A stretch of 64,000 bases of DNA from Streptomyces zaomyceticus (GTDB lineage Bacteria; Actinomycetota; Actinomycetes; Streptomycetales; Streptomycetaceae). The stretch is from NCBI RefSeq assembly GCF_014656215.1, contig NZ_BNBZ01000023.1:1-64000 (forward strand), in the 5' to 3' direction. Position 1 is the first letter of the stretch; each line of letters begins with the position of its first letter. Below, piece by piece: positions 52,002-61,053 of the stretch. The position numbers and the translations under genes are program-made. A model generated the notes under the pieces. It saw only the letters and a list, made by a program, of their open reading frames with translations. It was not told the DNA's origin and searched no databases.

Positions 52002-52399
52002 CTGACTCCTTCCGCCCTCCCCTGCAAGTAGTCGCCAGGGCCAGCATGGCAGAGCGTCGCAAGAGGCGGCAGAGTTCGCCCCGCATGGCTCTCTATGTGC
52101 TTCAGATCGCAGCATGGCCAGGTCTCGGCGTAGAACCGGATAGCTCCAGGCCCTGGGCTGGTGGGTGCAGGGCCGTCTGTGGTCCGTGTGAGGGGACTCA
52201 AGGGTGACCGGTGGCGACCCATAGTGACGGGCCGCTACGAGGGTGATCCCGGAAGTCGCAGGTCAGCGGGCCCCACCTACTGGTTCGCCCGCCCCCAGGG
52301 TTGGCAGCAGACAACATGGGTGTCTCTCACCAGCAGGGTCCTGGCGCCCATTGGTGACGGGCATGCTCGCCCTGGGTCCGAAGCGGGAACGAGGGGGTC
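52002..52399. other. Intergenic region without a visible gene
   Basis: Promoters for the leftward ImmA pair and the rightward GNAT-like gene must lie here. No strong hairpin, repeat or coding frame was seen. Confidence 0.4.
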
Positions 52400-52888
52400 A
52401 TGACCATCGACCAGAAGGCAGCACAGGAGTTGGCCGGCCGGGCTCATGAGGTGGGGCGGGCGTCTGGGCGGGAGCGTTGGCGCGACGTGCTGCAGCGGAT
52501 GAGCCGCGGGCGGTTCGGGCGGCGACGTGGATGGGTGAGCGAGCCGGAGCTAGACACGCCTTGGCAGGACACCGCCTCTGGGGAGAGGCATGGCTGGCGT
52601 GAGCGTGCAGCCAATCTGGATGGCGAGGTCGCGTTCAGCGTCGATTACCTGGTCTGCCAGGACTGTCAGCTCGGGTGGGTCGAGCAGCCGTACACGCTGC
52701 CGGAGTACCAGCGGTGCGGTCTGGCCTCCGCCGGCCTCGCGGCGCTGCGCATCGAGCACGAAGGCTTGTCTTGGCACACCCTTGGTGGGCACCTCCGCAG
52801 TTCCAAAGAGTTCTGGGCGGCCGTAGGGGCCGACGTGTCCGGCGGGTACCAACAGCGCGTCCTCTGTCCCCACATCACTACCTGGTGA
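52400..52888 (+). CDS. Possible GNAT-like acetyltransferase
   Basis: 162 aa. The C-terminal half carries a GNAT-like pattern: LPEYQRCGLASAGLAALRIE (a loose Q/RxxGxA acetyl-CoA loop) and TLGGHLRSSKEFWAAVG. A CQDCQLGW motif lies just before. The N-terminal third is Arg-rich. ATG 52400 follows GAGGGGG. It is the last gene before the right att copy. Function uncertain. Confidence 0.5.
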   Translation: MTIDQKAAQELAGRAHEVGRASGRERWRDVLQRMSRGRFGRRRGWVSEPELDTPWQDTASGERHGWRERAANLDGEVAFSVDYLVCQDCQLGWVEQPYTLPEYQRCGLASAGLAALRIEHEGLSWHTLGGHLRSSKEFWAAVGADVSGGYQQRVLCPHITTW

Positions 52889-52992
52889 GGCCCAACAGCA
52901 CCGTCGCGAGATGCGGCCTATTCGTGGACCGACAGGGCCTGGCCACCCACTCGTAGGCCGCTGACCTGCGCAGACACCTGAGACTCACGCGC

Positions 52993-53036
52993 CCTCCGGA
53001 GCCGTGTGCGCAGGTTCGAATCCTGCCGGGGGCACT
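52993..53036 (+). repeat. att site between elements 1 and 2
   Basis: 44 bp identical to 38081-38124 in tRNA-Arg(CCG). It is the right end of element 1 and, because another int-carrying element follows at once, also the left end of element 2. Confidence 0.93.
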
Positions 53037-53085
53037 CCAGCTCGGACAGCGTGATCAAGGCGCTGACCAGCAAGAGTGCCAAGCA

Positions 53086-53124
53086 CAGAGACCCGGACTC
53101 AGTCCCACTGAGTCCGGGTCTCTG
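53086..53124. terminator. 18-bp perfect hairpin past the att site
   Basis: 53086-53103 and 53107-53124 are exact reverse complements with a ccc loop; tcgttg follows. It resembles a tRNA terminator and may have come with the duplicated site. Confidence 0.85.
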
Positions 53125-53386
53125 TCGTTGTGTGTCACTGATCGCGAGTGAGTGGCGAGTGAACCCCTAGGTAGGATCCCGGGTGCCTAGACGGCCCCTT
53201 GTAGATCTTGGTTCGCGGCATCGCCGCGGGTTCCCCGTCACCAGATGCCGTGTATGGCCACGCATGGAGGGCGCCTTGAGGATATTCGCTGGCACAGGCT
53301 GCCTTCGGCATCGATCCTGGTTCCAATAGATCGGGATGCCGCCAGCCGAGTCCACAGCTAGCGGTATGCGCGAACCGGGAGCACTG

Positions 53387-55294
53387 ATGGACGCTGGAGA
53401 CCGCCTCGCCCAGCAAATCGAGGCCATGCAACAGCTGCTCGTCGGCGCTGAGCCTGAGCCGCTGCGGTCCGGGTACCTCGCCGACCCATCGGCCGGCAAC
53501 CCGGTGCTGCATGGATCGACCGTGACAGCTCTCGTCCCGCAATGGAACAAGCACCCCAGCGGGTTGTTCGTCCCCGCCTCGCTCCAAGCGCCAGCACCGA
53601 TCGATCTAACCGCTGTCTTCCTCACCCCGGAAGAGATCCTCGGATTCCCGCTGCCTGCTGGCCACACCGAGAGCGAGCTGCAGCGCATCCCCCTGGATAG
53701 CGTCCTCCGTTTCTGCGCCATGGCTCTCAACGCCTTGGGCACTCCGGGCGCGTCCGGTGCCGCAGTCGATCGCGCATTTGCCAACCAGATTTTCAAGGAG
53801 CCCGTCCGCAGCCGTGTACTAAACCTGCTCCAAGACAACACGCGCCGCCTTCTGGTGCCCCAGGCCTTCATGCTCTTGGCTCGAATGGCCATGGAGACCT
53901 CACCTGAGGTCCTGCCCGAAGGAGCGAACGAAGGCGAAGTCGTGATCGCCCTGCTCGCCCTCACGCAGACGATGGGGCTGTTTCCCAACCCCGGCCCGAC
54001 CGTCATCAGCGACAAGCCAGGCACCTTGGGTCGAGAGCTCATCGCTAACCAACACTTCAACCACAACTGGTCGGTTGCGGGCTTCCTCGCCCGCTATGCA
54101 CGCCGCTGGCTTCAGATGCCGACTGAGTATCAGCATGATCCAGGCGTGGTCGACCTCGGGAAGGCGTACCGGGAGTGCACAGGCATTGAACTCGGGTCGC
54201 TGGCCGCGGTCGCCGGTTACCTGTGGATGGTCACCACCACCGGGCGTTTCGTCGTCCAACGTAGTGAGCTGGCCGACCTGAACATACCCGTCGAGCAGGT
54301 CGAGGCCGTGCTGTCGTTGATCAGCAGTGACCTGTCGAGCATGAGGGAGGCGATTCGTAGCGAGCATCCCGACAAGCGCACCGAATGGTCCTTCGACTCG
54401 TTCCAGCGCTGGCCAGTCCTCCGCCTGCCCGAGGACCGGTTGCTCATCCTCGACCCCCGCCATCTGCTCAACCGTGCATTCGGATGGCTGCCGATCTTGG
54501 ACATTAAGTTCCCGCCGCGCGGGCGCACCAAGCCCGTCGGACACACGAAGCTGGCCGCACGTGCCGAATCAACCCTGCGTCACCTCAGCGAGGTCTACGT
54601 CAGTGAGGTCCTGCACAAGATCACGGGCGACGAAGGCGCGACACGCCGGGTCTACGACGATTCCGAGCTCAAGGCGGCCTACGCCGCACACGGGCAGCGC
54701 ATCGCCGACGCGGCGATCGACTACCCCGGCACCTGGATCGTCATCGAGGTCACCACATCCCAGCTGCGCCGTGAGGCTGCCACCGCCGTGCCAGATGAAT
54801 CACAGATCGAGGACATCGACAAACTCATCGAGGAAATCGACCAGATCGACGCAACCATTGCCGCGCTACGCCGCGATGAGACCGCGCTGACTGGGACGCC
54901 AGCTACTGGACATCGCCGCTACCTGCCTCTGCTCGTACTGCCCGAGGGCTTTCCGGTTAACCCGATCACGCTCACGGTGATCCGCGAACGCGCCCGCGCG
55001 CGTGGACTGCTACAGGAGCCGGACACCGAACCGGTGGAGATCATAGACATCGAAGAGCTAGAAATGATCGAAGGCATCCAGGAAGAGTCCGGTCCCAGCA
55101 TGCTGGATATCCTTCGCGGCAAACAGTCCGGCAGTCTGAGAAACTCCGCCGTACGCGACCACATCTTCCATAATCTGCGATTGCATCCCAAGCGACCTGC
55201 TCGGCAGTCCGACCTTCTGGATGCGGCGCTGAAGCCGCTCGCAGACGTGCTGCCACACCAGCCCCAAAAACAGCCTCGCCAGCAGAAAGACTGA
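53387..55294 (+). CDS. Large protein of unknown function, possible nuclease-like segment
   Basis: 635 aa from ATG 53387 (GGGAG 5 nt upstream); ATG 53336 and 53366 are alternatives. No family is recognised. Residues ~1-330 are mainly helical. A stretch near 430-460 reads IADAAIDYPGTWIVIEVTTS, an Asp followed by a hydrophobic strand ending Glu-Val-Thr, which resembles PD-(D/E)xK nuclease cores but lacks a clear Lys. A helical coiled segment (EDIDKLIEEIDQID) follows, and the end is Gln/Arg-rich. GC is lower than in the core. Cargo between att and int; defence is a guess from position. Confidence 0.7.
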   Translation: MDAGDRLAQQIEAMQQLLVGAEPEPLRSGYLADPSAGNPVLHGSTVTALVPQWNKHPSGLFVPASLQAPAPIDLTAVFLTPEEILGFPLPAGHTESELQRIPLDSVLRFCAMALNALGTPGASGAAVDRAFANQIFKEPVRSRVLNLLQDNTRRLLVPQAFMLLARMAMETSPEVLPEGANEGEVVIALLALTQTMGLFPNPGPTVISDKPGTLGRELIANQHFNHNWSVAGFLARYARRWLQMPTEYQHDPGVVDLGKAYRECTGIELGSLAAVAGYLWMVTTTGRFVVQRSELADLNIPVEQVEAVLSLISSDLSSMREAIRSEHPDKRTEWSFDSFQRWPVLRLPEDRLLILDPRHLLNRAFGWLPILDIKFPPRGRTKPVGHTKLAARAESTLRHLSEVYVSEVLHKITGDEGATRRVYDDSELKAAYAAHGQRIADAAIDYPGTWIVIEVTTSQLRREAATAVPDESQIEDIDKLIEEIDQIDATIAALRRDETALTGTPATGHRRYLPLLVLPEGFPVNPITLTVIRERARARGLLQEPDTEPVEIIDIEELEMIEGIQEESGPSMLDILRGKQSGSLRNSAVRDHIFHNLRLHPKRPARQSDLLDAALKPLADVLPHQPQKQPRQQKD

Positions 55295-55342
55295 CCCGGG
55301 GGGTCGGTTGGCCCCAGCACCCCTACAGGATCGGAGGGCAAT

Positions 55343-56500
55343 TCAGTCTCCGAGGGACAGAGCACCATGCTGGAACGGCATGGTGCGAGGCGTTCCGTCC
55401 GGCATCAGGAACAGACCAGCGATTCCCCCTTGACGAACCAAGGCCTTTACTGAGGCGCCGATCAGGTTCCGGAGAATCTGATCGGCCGTCGCCGTTTGCC
55501 GCTCGGCATCGACAACCGACCCCAGCACGACCTGCCGGTGGATAAGCAACTGCCCATCAGGGACTCCGTGGAGGACAGGTAGCTGATCTTCACGCAGGAG
55601 TAGGGACCGATGCACGAGCAGGGCCCAGAGTGCCCGCACCTGGATGGGGTGCAGGGGTAGGCGGTCAGCCGTCGCGAACTCGCTTGTCAGACGAAGACTT
55701 TCCAGCGATCCGCGATCGTCGACCGCCCCCATGAGCGTGACCGAGCCGAGCCTCACCATTAATGGGTACGGCCATCCGATGGGCACAGCTAGGTCGAAGT
55801 CGCAGATGTTGCATCCGACCTGCTGCGACTCGAAGGCGAAGAACGTCGAATGCCCCTCGCTGAGCCCCACCACTCCCCGACACTCCTGGAGGAGTGTGTG
55901 CAGATGACTTAACTGCTTGAGATCGGAGGCTCTGGCGAGCATCGACGCCTCGGGGTCCCGCTGGACACTGCGTAGGCGCATATCGTGGCGCCGAAGACCG
56001 TAGGCGATTTTGGCAAACCAGATGCGCAGGGTTCGCTCAGGCAGCGCCCGTACGGCCTCCGCCCCACTCTTAAAAGCCCGAGAGACCTCGATCTCCACCT
56101 TACTGAGGTGCTCGTTGTTGCAGGGCTTGCAGGCAGGAATAAGAACCTTCGGCACAAGCAGCGAGTCATTGGGCAAGTGGATCTTCGGCTTGGGCTGTCG
56201 CGGTGGCATGATCTCGCGCTGCATCCAGCGAGGCAGCACGTCCTCGACTGTCCGGTTGCTGTCACTCAGCGCCGTCGCGCAGACGAAGCACTCGTCGTCG
56301 TTGAGGCCTTGGCTCTCCCAAGGCCTGTAGTTCACCCCTGCGGCCACCATCGCGTCACCAAGGGCTCCCCACCTCTCTGCGGAAGCTGTCACGTGGCAGA
56401 GTGTGACATCAGGACGGACGTGCGGCCCTCTGTTTTCCACAGTGTCATCGACTCGCCTCCACCCGGCGGGAGTTGAGACTCCCTTGGTGTCGATGGTCAC
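55343..56500 (-). CDS. HNH-type endonuclease-like protein
   Basis: 385 aa. The zinc/HNH pattern is CFVCATALSDSNRTVEDVLP (Cys71, Cys74), then IPACKPCNNEHLSKVE (Cys124, Cys127, Asn128-Asn129). The usual His after Glu is Asp here (VEDVLP for VEHVIP). A long helical C-terminal domain of unknown type follows. GTG 56500 is used, with a weak ribosome site. It is convergent with the unknown gene and next to int2. Nuclease activity is plausible but the His-to-Asp change casts doubt. Confidence 0.75.
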   Translation of the reverse strand: MTIDTKGVSTPAGWRRVDDTVENRGPHVRPDVTLCHVTASAERWGALGDAMVAAGVNYRPWESQGLNDDECFVCATALSDSNRTVEDVLPRWMQREIMPPRQPKPKIHLPNDSLLVPKVLIPACKPCNNEHLSKVEIEVSRAFKSGAEAVRALPERTLRIWFAKIAYGLRRHDMRLRSVQRDPEASMLARASDLKQLSHLHTLLQECRGVVGLSEGHSTFFAFESQQVGCNICDFDLAVPIGWPYPLMVRLGSVTLMGAVDDRGSLESLRLTSEFATADRLPLHPIQVRALWALLVHRSLLLREDQLPVLHGVPDGQLLIHRQVVLGSVVDAERQTATADQILRNLIGASVKALVRQGGIAGLFLMPDGTPRTMPFQHGALSLGD

Positions 56501-56519
56501 GCAATTCCCATCCGCGAAA

Positions 56520-58007
56520 TCACGCTAGGTCTGCCGCCCCTCGACCCTCGTCCGCCCAGCCCATGGCCTTTTCGATCTTCCTGTTATTCAGCTCCTCATG
56601 GCCGTCGATGCATCCCTCATACCGACGATGGATCACTTCGGGCGAGTTGCCTGCTCGGCGGGCAACCTCGGCAACTGGGACGCCGGCGTTCAACCAGTTC
56701 GTGATGCAGGTGTGCCGAAGGTCGTACGGTCGGTGCGCAAGCGGGGACTCCACCTTGTCCGGCGGCAGGGCGATCGGCCGGGCGTCCTGCCAGACCCTCC
56801 AGTAGCTGGATGTCCCGAGGACGGCGCCACGCTCGTTGGCGAAGATCCGGCCGTCCTGCGCCGTGCCGAACTCCGCTATGTGCGCGCGGAGCATGGCGAC
56901 GAGCGTCGGAGGAATCGGGACGGGACGATCGGCCTTGGGCTCCCGGGACTTGAGCCCGCGCTTGTCGTGGCGCTGCCCTGAATCCGTCCACCGCTTGCCG
57001 GACACCGGCCGGGTCTCCTTGAGGGTGAGCGTCCCCCACCCCTTCTCGGGGAGGTAGCAATCCTTCTTCCTGAGCCCCACCGCCTCGGCCGGCCGCATCG
57101 CCGCGTACATCTGGCAGGCGAAGAAGGCGACTAGTCGACGTCCGCGGTTCCGGTGAACGGAGCCCACGTAAGAGACGGCCGTGAGGAGCTGCTCACCTTG
57201 GACGGCGTTGACCAGGACCCGGGGGTCAACGACGTCGCCCTTGTTGGAGCCCGCGCGCTTCACTCCCGCAAGCGGGTTCTCCTCCAGGTACCCGCACTCA
57301 ATGGCGTACTCCATGGCCGTGTTGAAGCCGCGGCGCCGGCGCTTATAGGTCTCCCCCGCTGCCGGGGTGTCGTCCAGCTTGAACGAGAGCCGGTACTGGA
57401 CGTCCCGCACCACCTTGGGGTCGGTGAGAGCCGAGAGCGTCAACGATCGGGTCCGGAGCCACGTGCACGCCGCTACGAGTTCCGGCGGCGGCTCCTCGTC
57501 CTCGTGTGCCGGTACCACCGCCCACCGCATCGCGAGCCGCGTCTCCTCCGGTGTGGGCGCCTTCTTACCGCCCTCCATCATCGCGAGCGCCACCGTGGCC
57601 AGGCTGTCGGCCAGCCCCTCACGGGTCTTCGCCGCCGCCGTAAGCCACCGGCTCGCCATGTACTCGCGGCTGAAGTCCCACCACGAAGGATCAGGCTTTT
57701 CGTTCTCCTTCGCGGCAGCCGCCCGGAGCTCCGACTCCGGCAGGCCGGACGCCACGTCGAACGCCTCGCCCTTCCGCATCGCCTGCCACAGCTCGGAGCG
57801 GCGGCTCTCCGCGAGGGCCACGGTGGCGAAGCTGGCGGCCTTCACCTTTCCGGCGACCGTCCAACGGATCTGATACGGAGCCTTCTTGCTCCGTACCTGG
57901 TTGACCTTCCACACCCGTACGTCCGTGGAGAGGGTCAGGTCTCCGGAAACGGGCGGGCGCCCGCTGTTGCGGGCGCCCGGGGTGGTGCTGGTCTTGCGGT
58001 AGGTCAC
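56520..58007 (-). CDS. int: Tyrosine recombinase (integrase) of element 2
   Basis: 495 aa. Catalytic residues are Arg305 (MRPAEAVGL), Arg431-His432 (YDLRHTCITNW) and nucleophile Tyr463 (HRRYEGCIDG). It is homologous to the element 1 integrase throughout, including LLTAVSYVG, LPEKGWG, WTDSG and RPYDLRH blocks, with a ~30-residue longer N-terminus and an Ala-rich C-terminal tail. It overlaps xis by 4 bp. Unlike in element 1, 3.5 kb of cargo separates it from the att site. Confidence 0.96.
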   Translation of the reverse strand: MTYRKTSTTPGARNSGRPPVSGDLTLSTDVRVWKVNQVRSKKAPYQIRWTVAGKVKAASFATVALAESRRSELWQAMRKGEAFDVASGLPESELRAAAAKENEKPDPSWWDFSREYMASRWLTAAAKTREGLADSLATVALAMMEGGKKAPTPEETRLAMRWAVVPAHEDEEPPPELVAACTWLRTRSLTLSALTDPKVVRDVQYRLSFKLDDTPAAGETYKRRRRGFNTAMEYAIECGYLEENPLAGVKRAGSNKGDVVDPRVLVNAVQGEQLLTAVSYVGSVHRNRGRRLVAFFACQMYAAMRPAEAVGLRKKDCYLPEKGWGTLTLKETRPVSGKRWTDSGQRHDKRGLKSREPKADRPVPIPPTLVAMLRAHIAEFGTAQDGRIFANERGAVLGTSSYWRVWQDARPIALPPDKVESPLAHRPYDLRHTCITNWLNAGVPVAEVARRAGNSPEVIHRRYEGCIDGHEELNNRKIEKAMGWADEGRGAADLA

Positions 58008-58195
58008 GCGGCTTCCTCCAGGGTCTCAATCCAGCGCTCCAGGTCCGAGCGACGGATGCGGACCTCGCCGTTCGGGAGCTTGATGGCCTTCGGGCCCTTC
58101 TTGAGCTGACGCCACCGGTAGAAGGTGGCTCGGGGTACTCCGATCTCCTTCACGACCTGGGGGATCGTGAGCATCTCGTCACGCGTCGCGGACAC
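58004..58195 (-). CDS. xis: Excisionase-like helix-turn-helix protein of element 2
   Basis: 63 aa. GTG 58195 follows GAGGAGG. The pattern TIPQVVKEIGVPRATFYRW and KLPNGEVRIRRSDLERWI parallels the Xis of element 1. Longer in-frame starts would run through the nonamer array and are rejected. It overlaps int by 4 bp. Confidence 0.9.
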   Translation of the reverse strand: MSATRDEMLTIPQVVKEIGVPRATFYRWRQLKKGPKAIKLPNGEVRIRRSDLERWIETLEEAA

Positions 58196-58234
58196 GGGTC
58201 CTCCTCGACTGGCTACCGAAGACAGGGCGGGGCG

Positions 58235-58493
58235 CCGCAGAAACCGCAGAATCCGCAGAAACCTGCGAATCCGGGGCCTGACCTGCGGCGTTGGGGGTGT
58301 GCGGGCGACTGCCGCAAAAATCACGAGAATCGCCGCAGAAATGGACGGCGGTACCGAGGGTCGGGCGCCGCGAGACCGGCGACGGGATTTGTGCGGCGGT
58401 TTCGCCGATTTTTGCGGCTGCCGGACCGACGGGCCGTTTCCGCAGGTGGGCACGGCCACCCGGGGGTTTCTGCGGATTCTGCGGTTTGTGCGG
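58235..58493. repeat. Mirror-symmetric array of ten CCGCANAAA-type nonamers
   Basis: Five forward copies start at 58235, 58244, 58253, 58312 and 58333. Five reverse copies (TTTNTGCGG type) end at 58493, 58484, 58475, 58417 and 58396. Each pair is symmetric about position 58364 to within 1 bp, so the whole 259 bp is a large imperfect palindrome. Each outer triplet has a 9-bp period. It lies between rep and xis and is a candidate iteron origin or a regulator site. Confidence 0.85.
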
Positions 58494-58525
58494 CGGGGGT
58501 CCCACCCGAAGGCGGGTGGGGAGGC

Positions 58526-60505
58526 TCAGGCCTTGGGCTCGCGGACGCTCGGGTGAATCAGGTACCGGGGCGCCGGCGGGCGACCCCGTTTGCCGGTGCG
58601 GGGCGGGGTCTCGCTGCGGAGGTAACCGTGCTCCTCCAAGACGGCAGCGGCGGGATCCAGTTCGGCGATGGTGGGGAACTCGGAACGGGAGAGCTTGGCG
58701 AAGAGGTCCCGGCGGCTGACGCTCTCCCAGCCGTTGTCCTCCAGGACCGACAGCAAGCTCCGGGCGCGAGCCAGGGTGGCGTCGGCACCCATGAGGTCGA
58801 AGACGGTCAGGGCGTGGGCGGCGAAGTAGTCGGCCAGTTCGATCGCCGCGCCCATCGTTGTGGCGCTGATCGGGGTGTTGGTACCGCCGTCAATGTGCTC
58901 GGCGAGGTGGAGCAGACCGGCGATGCGGGCTGCGGCACCCACGAGCTTGCCGGCCCACTTCCCGATGTGTCCGAGACGCCCGCCCTTGGTACGGAGCTGC
59001 GGCTCCATGCGCTCGCCGTACGCCTTGAGGGCGGCATCGGCTTCGGGGCCCGCTTGGACCACGAGGGGATCGGTCCAGTCCGCGAGCTTGAGCGTGAGGG
59101 CGAAGACGTTCCGCTCGTACGTCGCCCCAACAGCGGGCGGAACGGGGTCCGGGTCAATCTTCCGGTAGCCGACCAGGGATTCCGGCAGGCAGTAGAGGAA
59201 CCGGGCGAGCAGGCCGCGGCCGTCGAAGCCGCGGTTCTTGCCGATGTCCTCCAGGACGCTGGGCTGGACGGCGAGCCCCATGGTGAGCGCGGGCGCCTCG
59301 ATGAACTCCTGGCGGGTCCGGCGGTCGACGCGCAGCCGGTCGCCGGCGTGGCCCTTGAGGAAGACCTCCATGTTGGGCACACCGGAGTACCGCCCGGCGA
59401 TGATGTCGAAGATGCCGCCCTCGGCGGACATGACCGCGAGCCTGCCGCCCTGTTCGGCGAGCAGGGTGGTGACCGTCTCGGGAGTGGCATCGTCGGCGAG
59501 GAGCCGCGGGCGCGGCGGCACGGTCAGGGACTCGGCGGTCTGGGCGAGGCCGATCGCCTCCGCCACCAGGTTGTCCCGCTCGGGACCCTCGGCCTTCGCG
59601 GCTTGAGCGGCGGCCTTGTCGGCGGCCTCGCGCGCCATGCGAGCGGTGACCTCGGCCTCCACGATCGTGAGGTTGGATCCCTCCACGAGCGTGTTCTCCG
59701 CCTCGTAGAGCGGTGCGGTCATGGCGGCGAAGACGGCGGACTTGCGGTTGGCCGGGCCGAGGGCGACGACGACGAAGAGGTTGGTGGGCTCGCGCCACCG
59801 CCCGCGCACCTGGACGACGGCCCGGCCGCCGGCCGCGGTCGCGAGGACGGAGAGGGCGAGGGCGCCCGCGAGGTCCACCGGGGTCTGGGTCTCCTCGGCA
59901 AGCGCGACGACGAAGTCCGAGACCCAGCCAGGGAGGGCGTGCACGGGGAACGGCGGCAGCTTCGGCTGCCGGTCGAGCGGGATTGGCTCCGGCCACGCGG
60001 CCGGGACGGTCGTGGCGCCGAGCGCGAGGGCTTCGCGGAGGTCGTCCTCGGTGGCCTCGGCCGACATGCCGGCCTGGACGATGCGGGTGCCGACCTCGAT
60101 GCTCCGGCGGCGCCGGGCGAGGACGTGGACGATCTCGGCGTAGTAGGTGGCGTTGGCCGTGGAGGGCACGGCCTGGATGAGGGTGTGGAGGTAGGGCCGG
60201 CCGCCCGCGCGGACGAGTTCGCCGGTCTGCTCCAGGTGGTGCCCGAGGGTGATCGGGTCGACGGGCTGTCCCTCGGCATGCAGGGCGAGGATCGCGCGGT
60301 GGATCGTCTCGTGGGCGGGCACGTAGTGGTCGCCCGGGTCCATCGAGCCGTTCACGTCGCCGATGACGCCGGGCGCGAGCATGAGCGCGCCGACGACGGC
60401 CTGTTCGGCTTCCCGGTCGTGCGGTGCCATCCGCTCCACGCCGCCGGGCACGCTGTGCAGCGGCACCACGGGGGCGTACTGCCCATGGGCGGGCTCAGGT
60501 GTCAT
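58526..60505 (-). CDS. Replication protein: DnaB N-terminal domain + DUF3987 ATPase-like domain
   Basis: 659 aa from ATG 60505. Residues ~28-130 are the DnaB helicase N-terminal domain (DREAEQAVVGALMLAPGVIG, then PVDPITLGHHLEQTGEL). Residues ~180-560 match DUF3987 with a degenerate P-loop ALGPANRKSAV (~235) and the AVMSAEGGIFDIIAGRYSG region. A basic winged end follows. It replaces RepSA of element 1 and is the likely replication gene of element 2. It sits directly beside the nonamer array. Confidence 0.85.
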   Translation of the reverse strand: MTPEPAHGQYAPVVPLHSVPGGVERMAPHDREAEQAVVGALMLAPGVIGDVNGSMDPGDHYVPAHETIHRAILALHAEGQPVDPITLGHHLEQTGELVRAGGRPYLHTLIQAVPSTANATYYAEIVHVLARRRRSIEVGTRIVQAGMSAEATEDDLREALALGATTVPAAWPEPIPLDRQPKLPPFPVHALPGWVSDFVVALAEETQTPVDLAGALALSVLATAAGGRAVVQVRGRWREPTNLFVVVALGPANRKSAVFAAMTAPLYEAENTLVEGSNLTIVEAEVTARMAREAADKAAAQAAKAEGPERDNLVAEAIGLAQTAESLTVPPRPRLLADDATPETVTTLLAEQGGRLAVMSAEGGIFDIIAGRYSGVPNMEVFLKGHAGDRLRVDRRTRQEFIEAPALTMGLAVQPSVLEDIGKNRGFDGRGLLARFLYCLPESLVGYRKIDPDPVPPAVGATYERNVFALTLKLADWTDPLVVQAGPEADAALKAYGERMEPQLRTKGGRLGHIGKWAGKLVGAAARIAGLLHLAEHIDGGTNTPISATTMGAAIELADYFAAHALTVFDLMGADATLARARSLLSVLEDNGWESVSRRDLFAKLSRSEFPTIAELDPAAAVLEEHGYLRSETPPRTGKRGRPPAPRYLIHPSVREPKA

Positions 60506-60591
60506 GCTGGGGTTTCTCCTGTTTCTGTCGAAGGGACGGAGAGCCGGGGCGGTCGCGGTCTTGTGGTGAGAGGCGACCGCCCCGGGCACAG

Positions 60592-61050
60592 CTACTTCTG
60601 CTTGAGCCACCGCTCGTACTGCTGGCGGACGTAGGCGCGGGGCTCGCAGATGACCGTGGCGCTGTCGGTGTCCATGAGGCGGCGGGCCGCCTCGGTGGCC
60701 ATCTCCGCCGCGTCACTGCGTACGCGCTCGCTCTCGTCGCCCAGCGCGATGCGGTCCAAAATCGCGGCCTTGCGGAGCCAGAACTCTCGGCCGATGTCCG
60801 TGCCGAACGGCTTGTCGGCGGCGGTGCGGGCGGTCCAGCCGATCTCGCTGATGATGCTCGGGGCGAGCGCGTAGGCGTCCTCGGGCGTCGGCCACTCCTC
60901 GGCCCGGAGGTCGGCGGTGAGGTAGAGGCGCTCGCGCTTGCCGTCGCGGGTGGCGTACTGGCGTACGGCGCCCGTGGCGAAGGCTCCGCCGAGCGCGGCG
61001 GTCACCCGGCCGGTGTCGTCGGGGTCACAGATGACACGGATCTCGAGCAT
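60592..61050 (-). CDS. Conserved hypothetical protein of element 2
   Basis: 152 aa. It starts MLEIRVICDPDDTGRVTAAL, an alpha/beta beginning, then a helical middle with WTARTAADKPFG and ending YVRQQYERWLKQK. The pattern is common upstream of DUF3987-type rep genes in Streptomyces elements, without known function. It lies 87 bp from rep and 3 bp from the membrane gene upstream, so it is in the same operon. Confidence 0.7.
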   Translation of the reverse strand: MLEIRVICDPDDTGRVTAALGGAFATGAVRQYATRDGKRERLYLTADLRAEEWPTPEDAYALAPSIISEIGWTARTAADKPFGTDIGREFWLRKAAILDRIALGDESERVRSDAAEMATEAARRLMDTDSATVICEPRAYVRQQYERWLKQK

Positions 61051-61053
61051 GGG

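Larger units (their letters stand above)
38081..53036. mobile_element. Element 1: AICE-like integrative and conjugative element (~15 kb)
   Basis: It is bounded by the 44-bp att repeats. It carries the actinomycete ICE backbone: int and xis next to attL, a RepSA-type rolling-circle initiator, small spread (Spd) genes, an FtsK/SpoIIIE-type TraB, an SCO3933-like gene and a divergent GntR (KorSA-like) regulator, as in pSAM2. The right third holds cargo and relics of earlier integrations. It appears functional for excision: both att copies and all core genes are intact. Confidence 0.9.

Noticed and set aside
52993..53036. A second tRNA-Arg gene
   Set aside because: Only the anticodon loop to the 3' end is present; the acceptor 5' strand and D-arm are missing.
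58196..58459. N-terminal extension of Xis2 to 152 aa
   Set aside because: The extension would translate the nonamer array into Arg/Pro low complexity; GTG 58195 has a good ribosome site and matches the length of Xis1.
58235..58493. A CRISPR array
   Set aside because: Units are 9 bp, partly contiguous and in opposite orientation, with no regular spacers and no cas genes.
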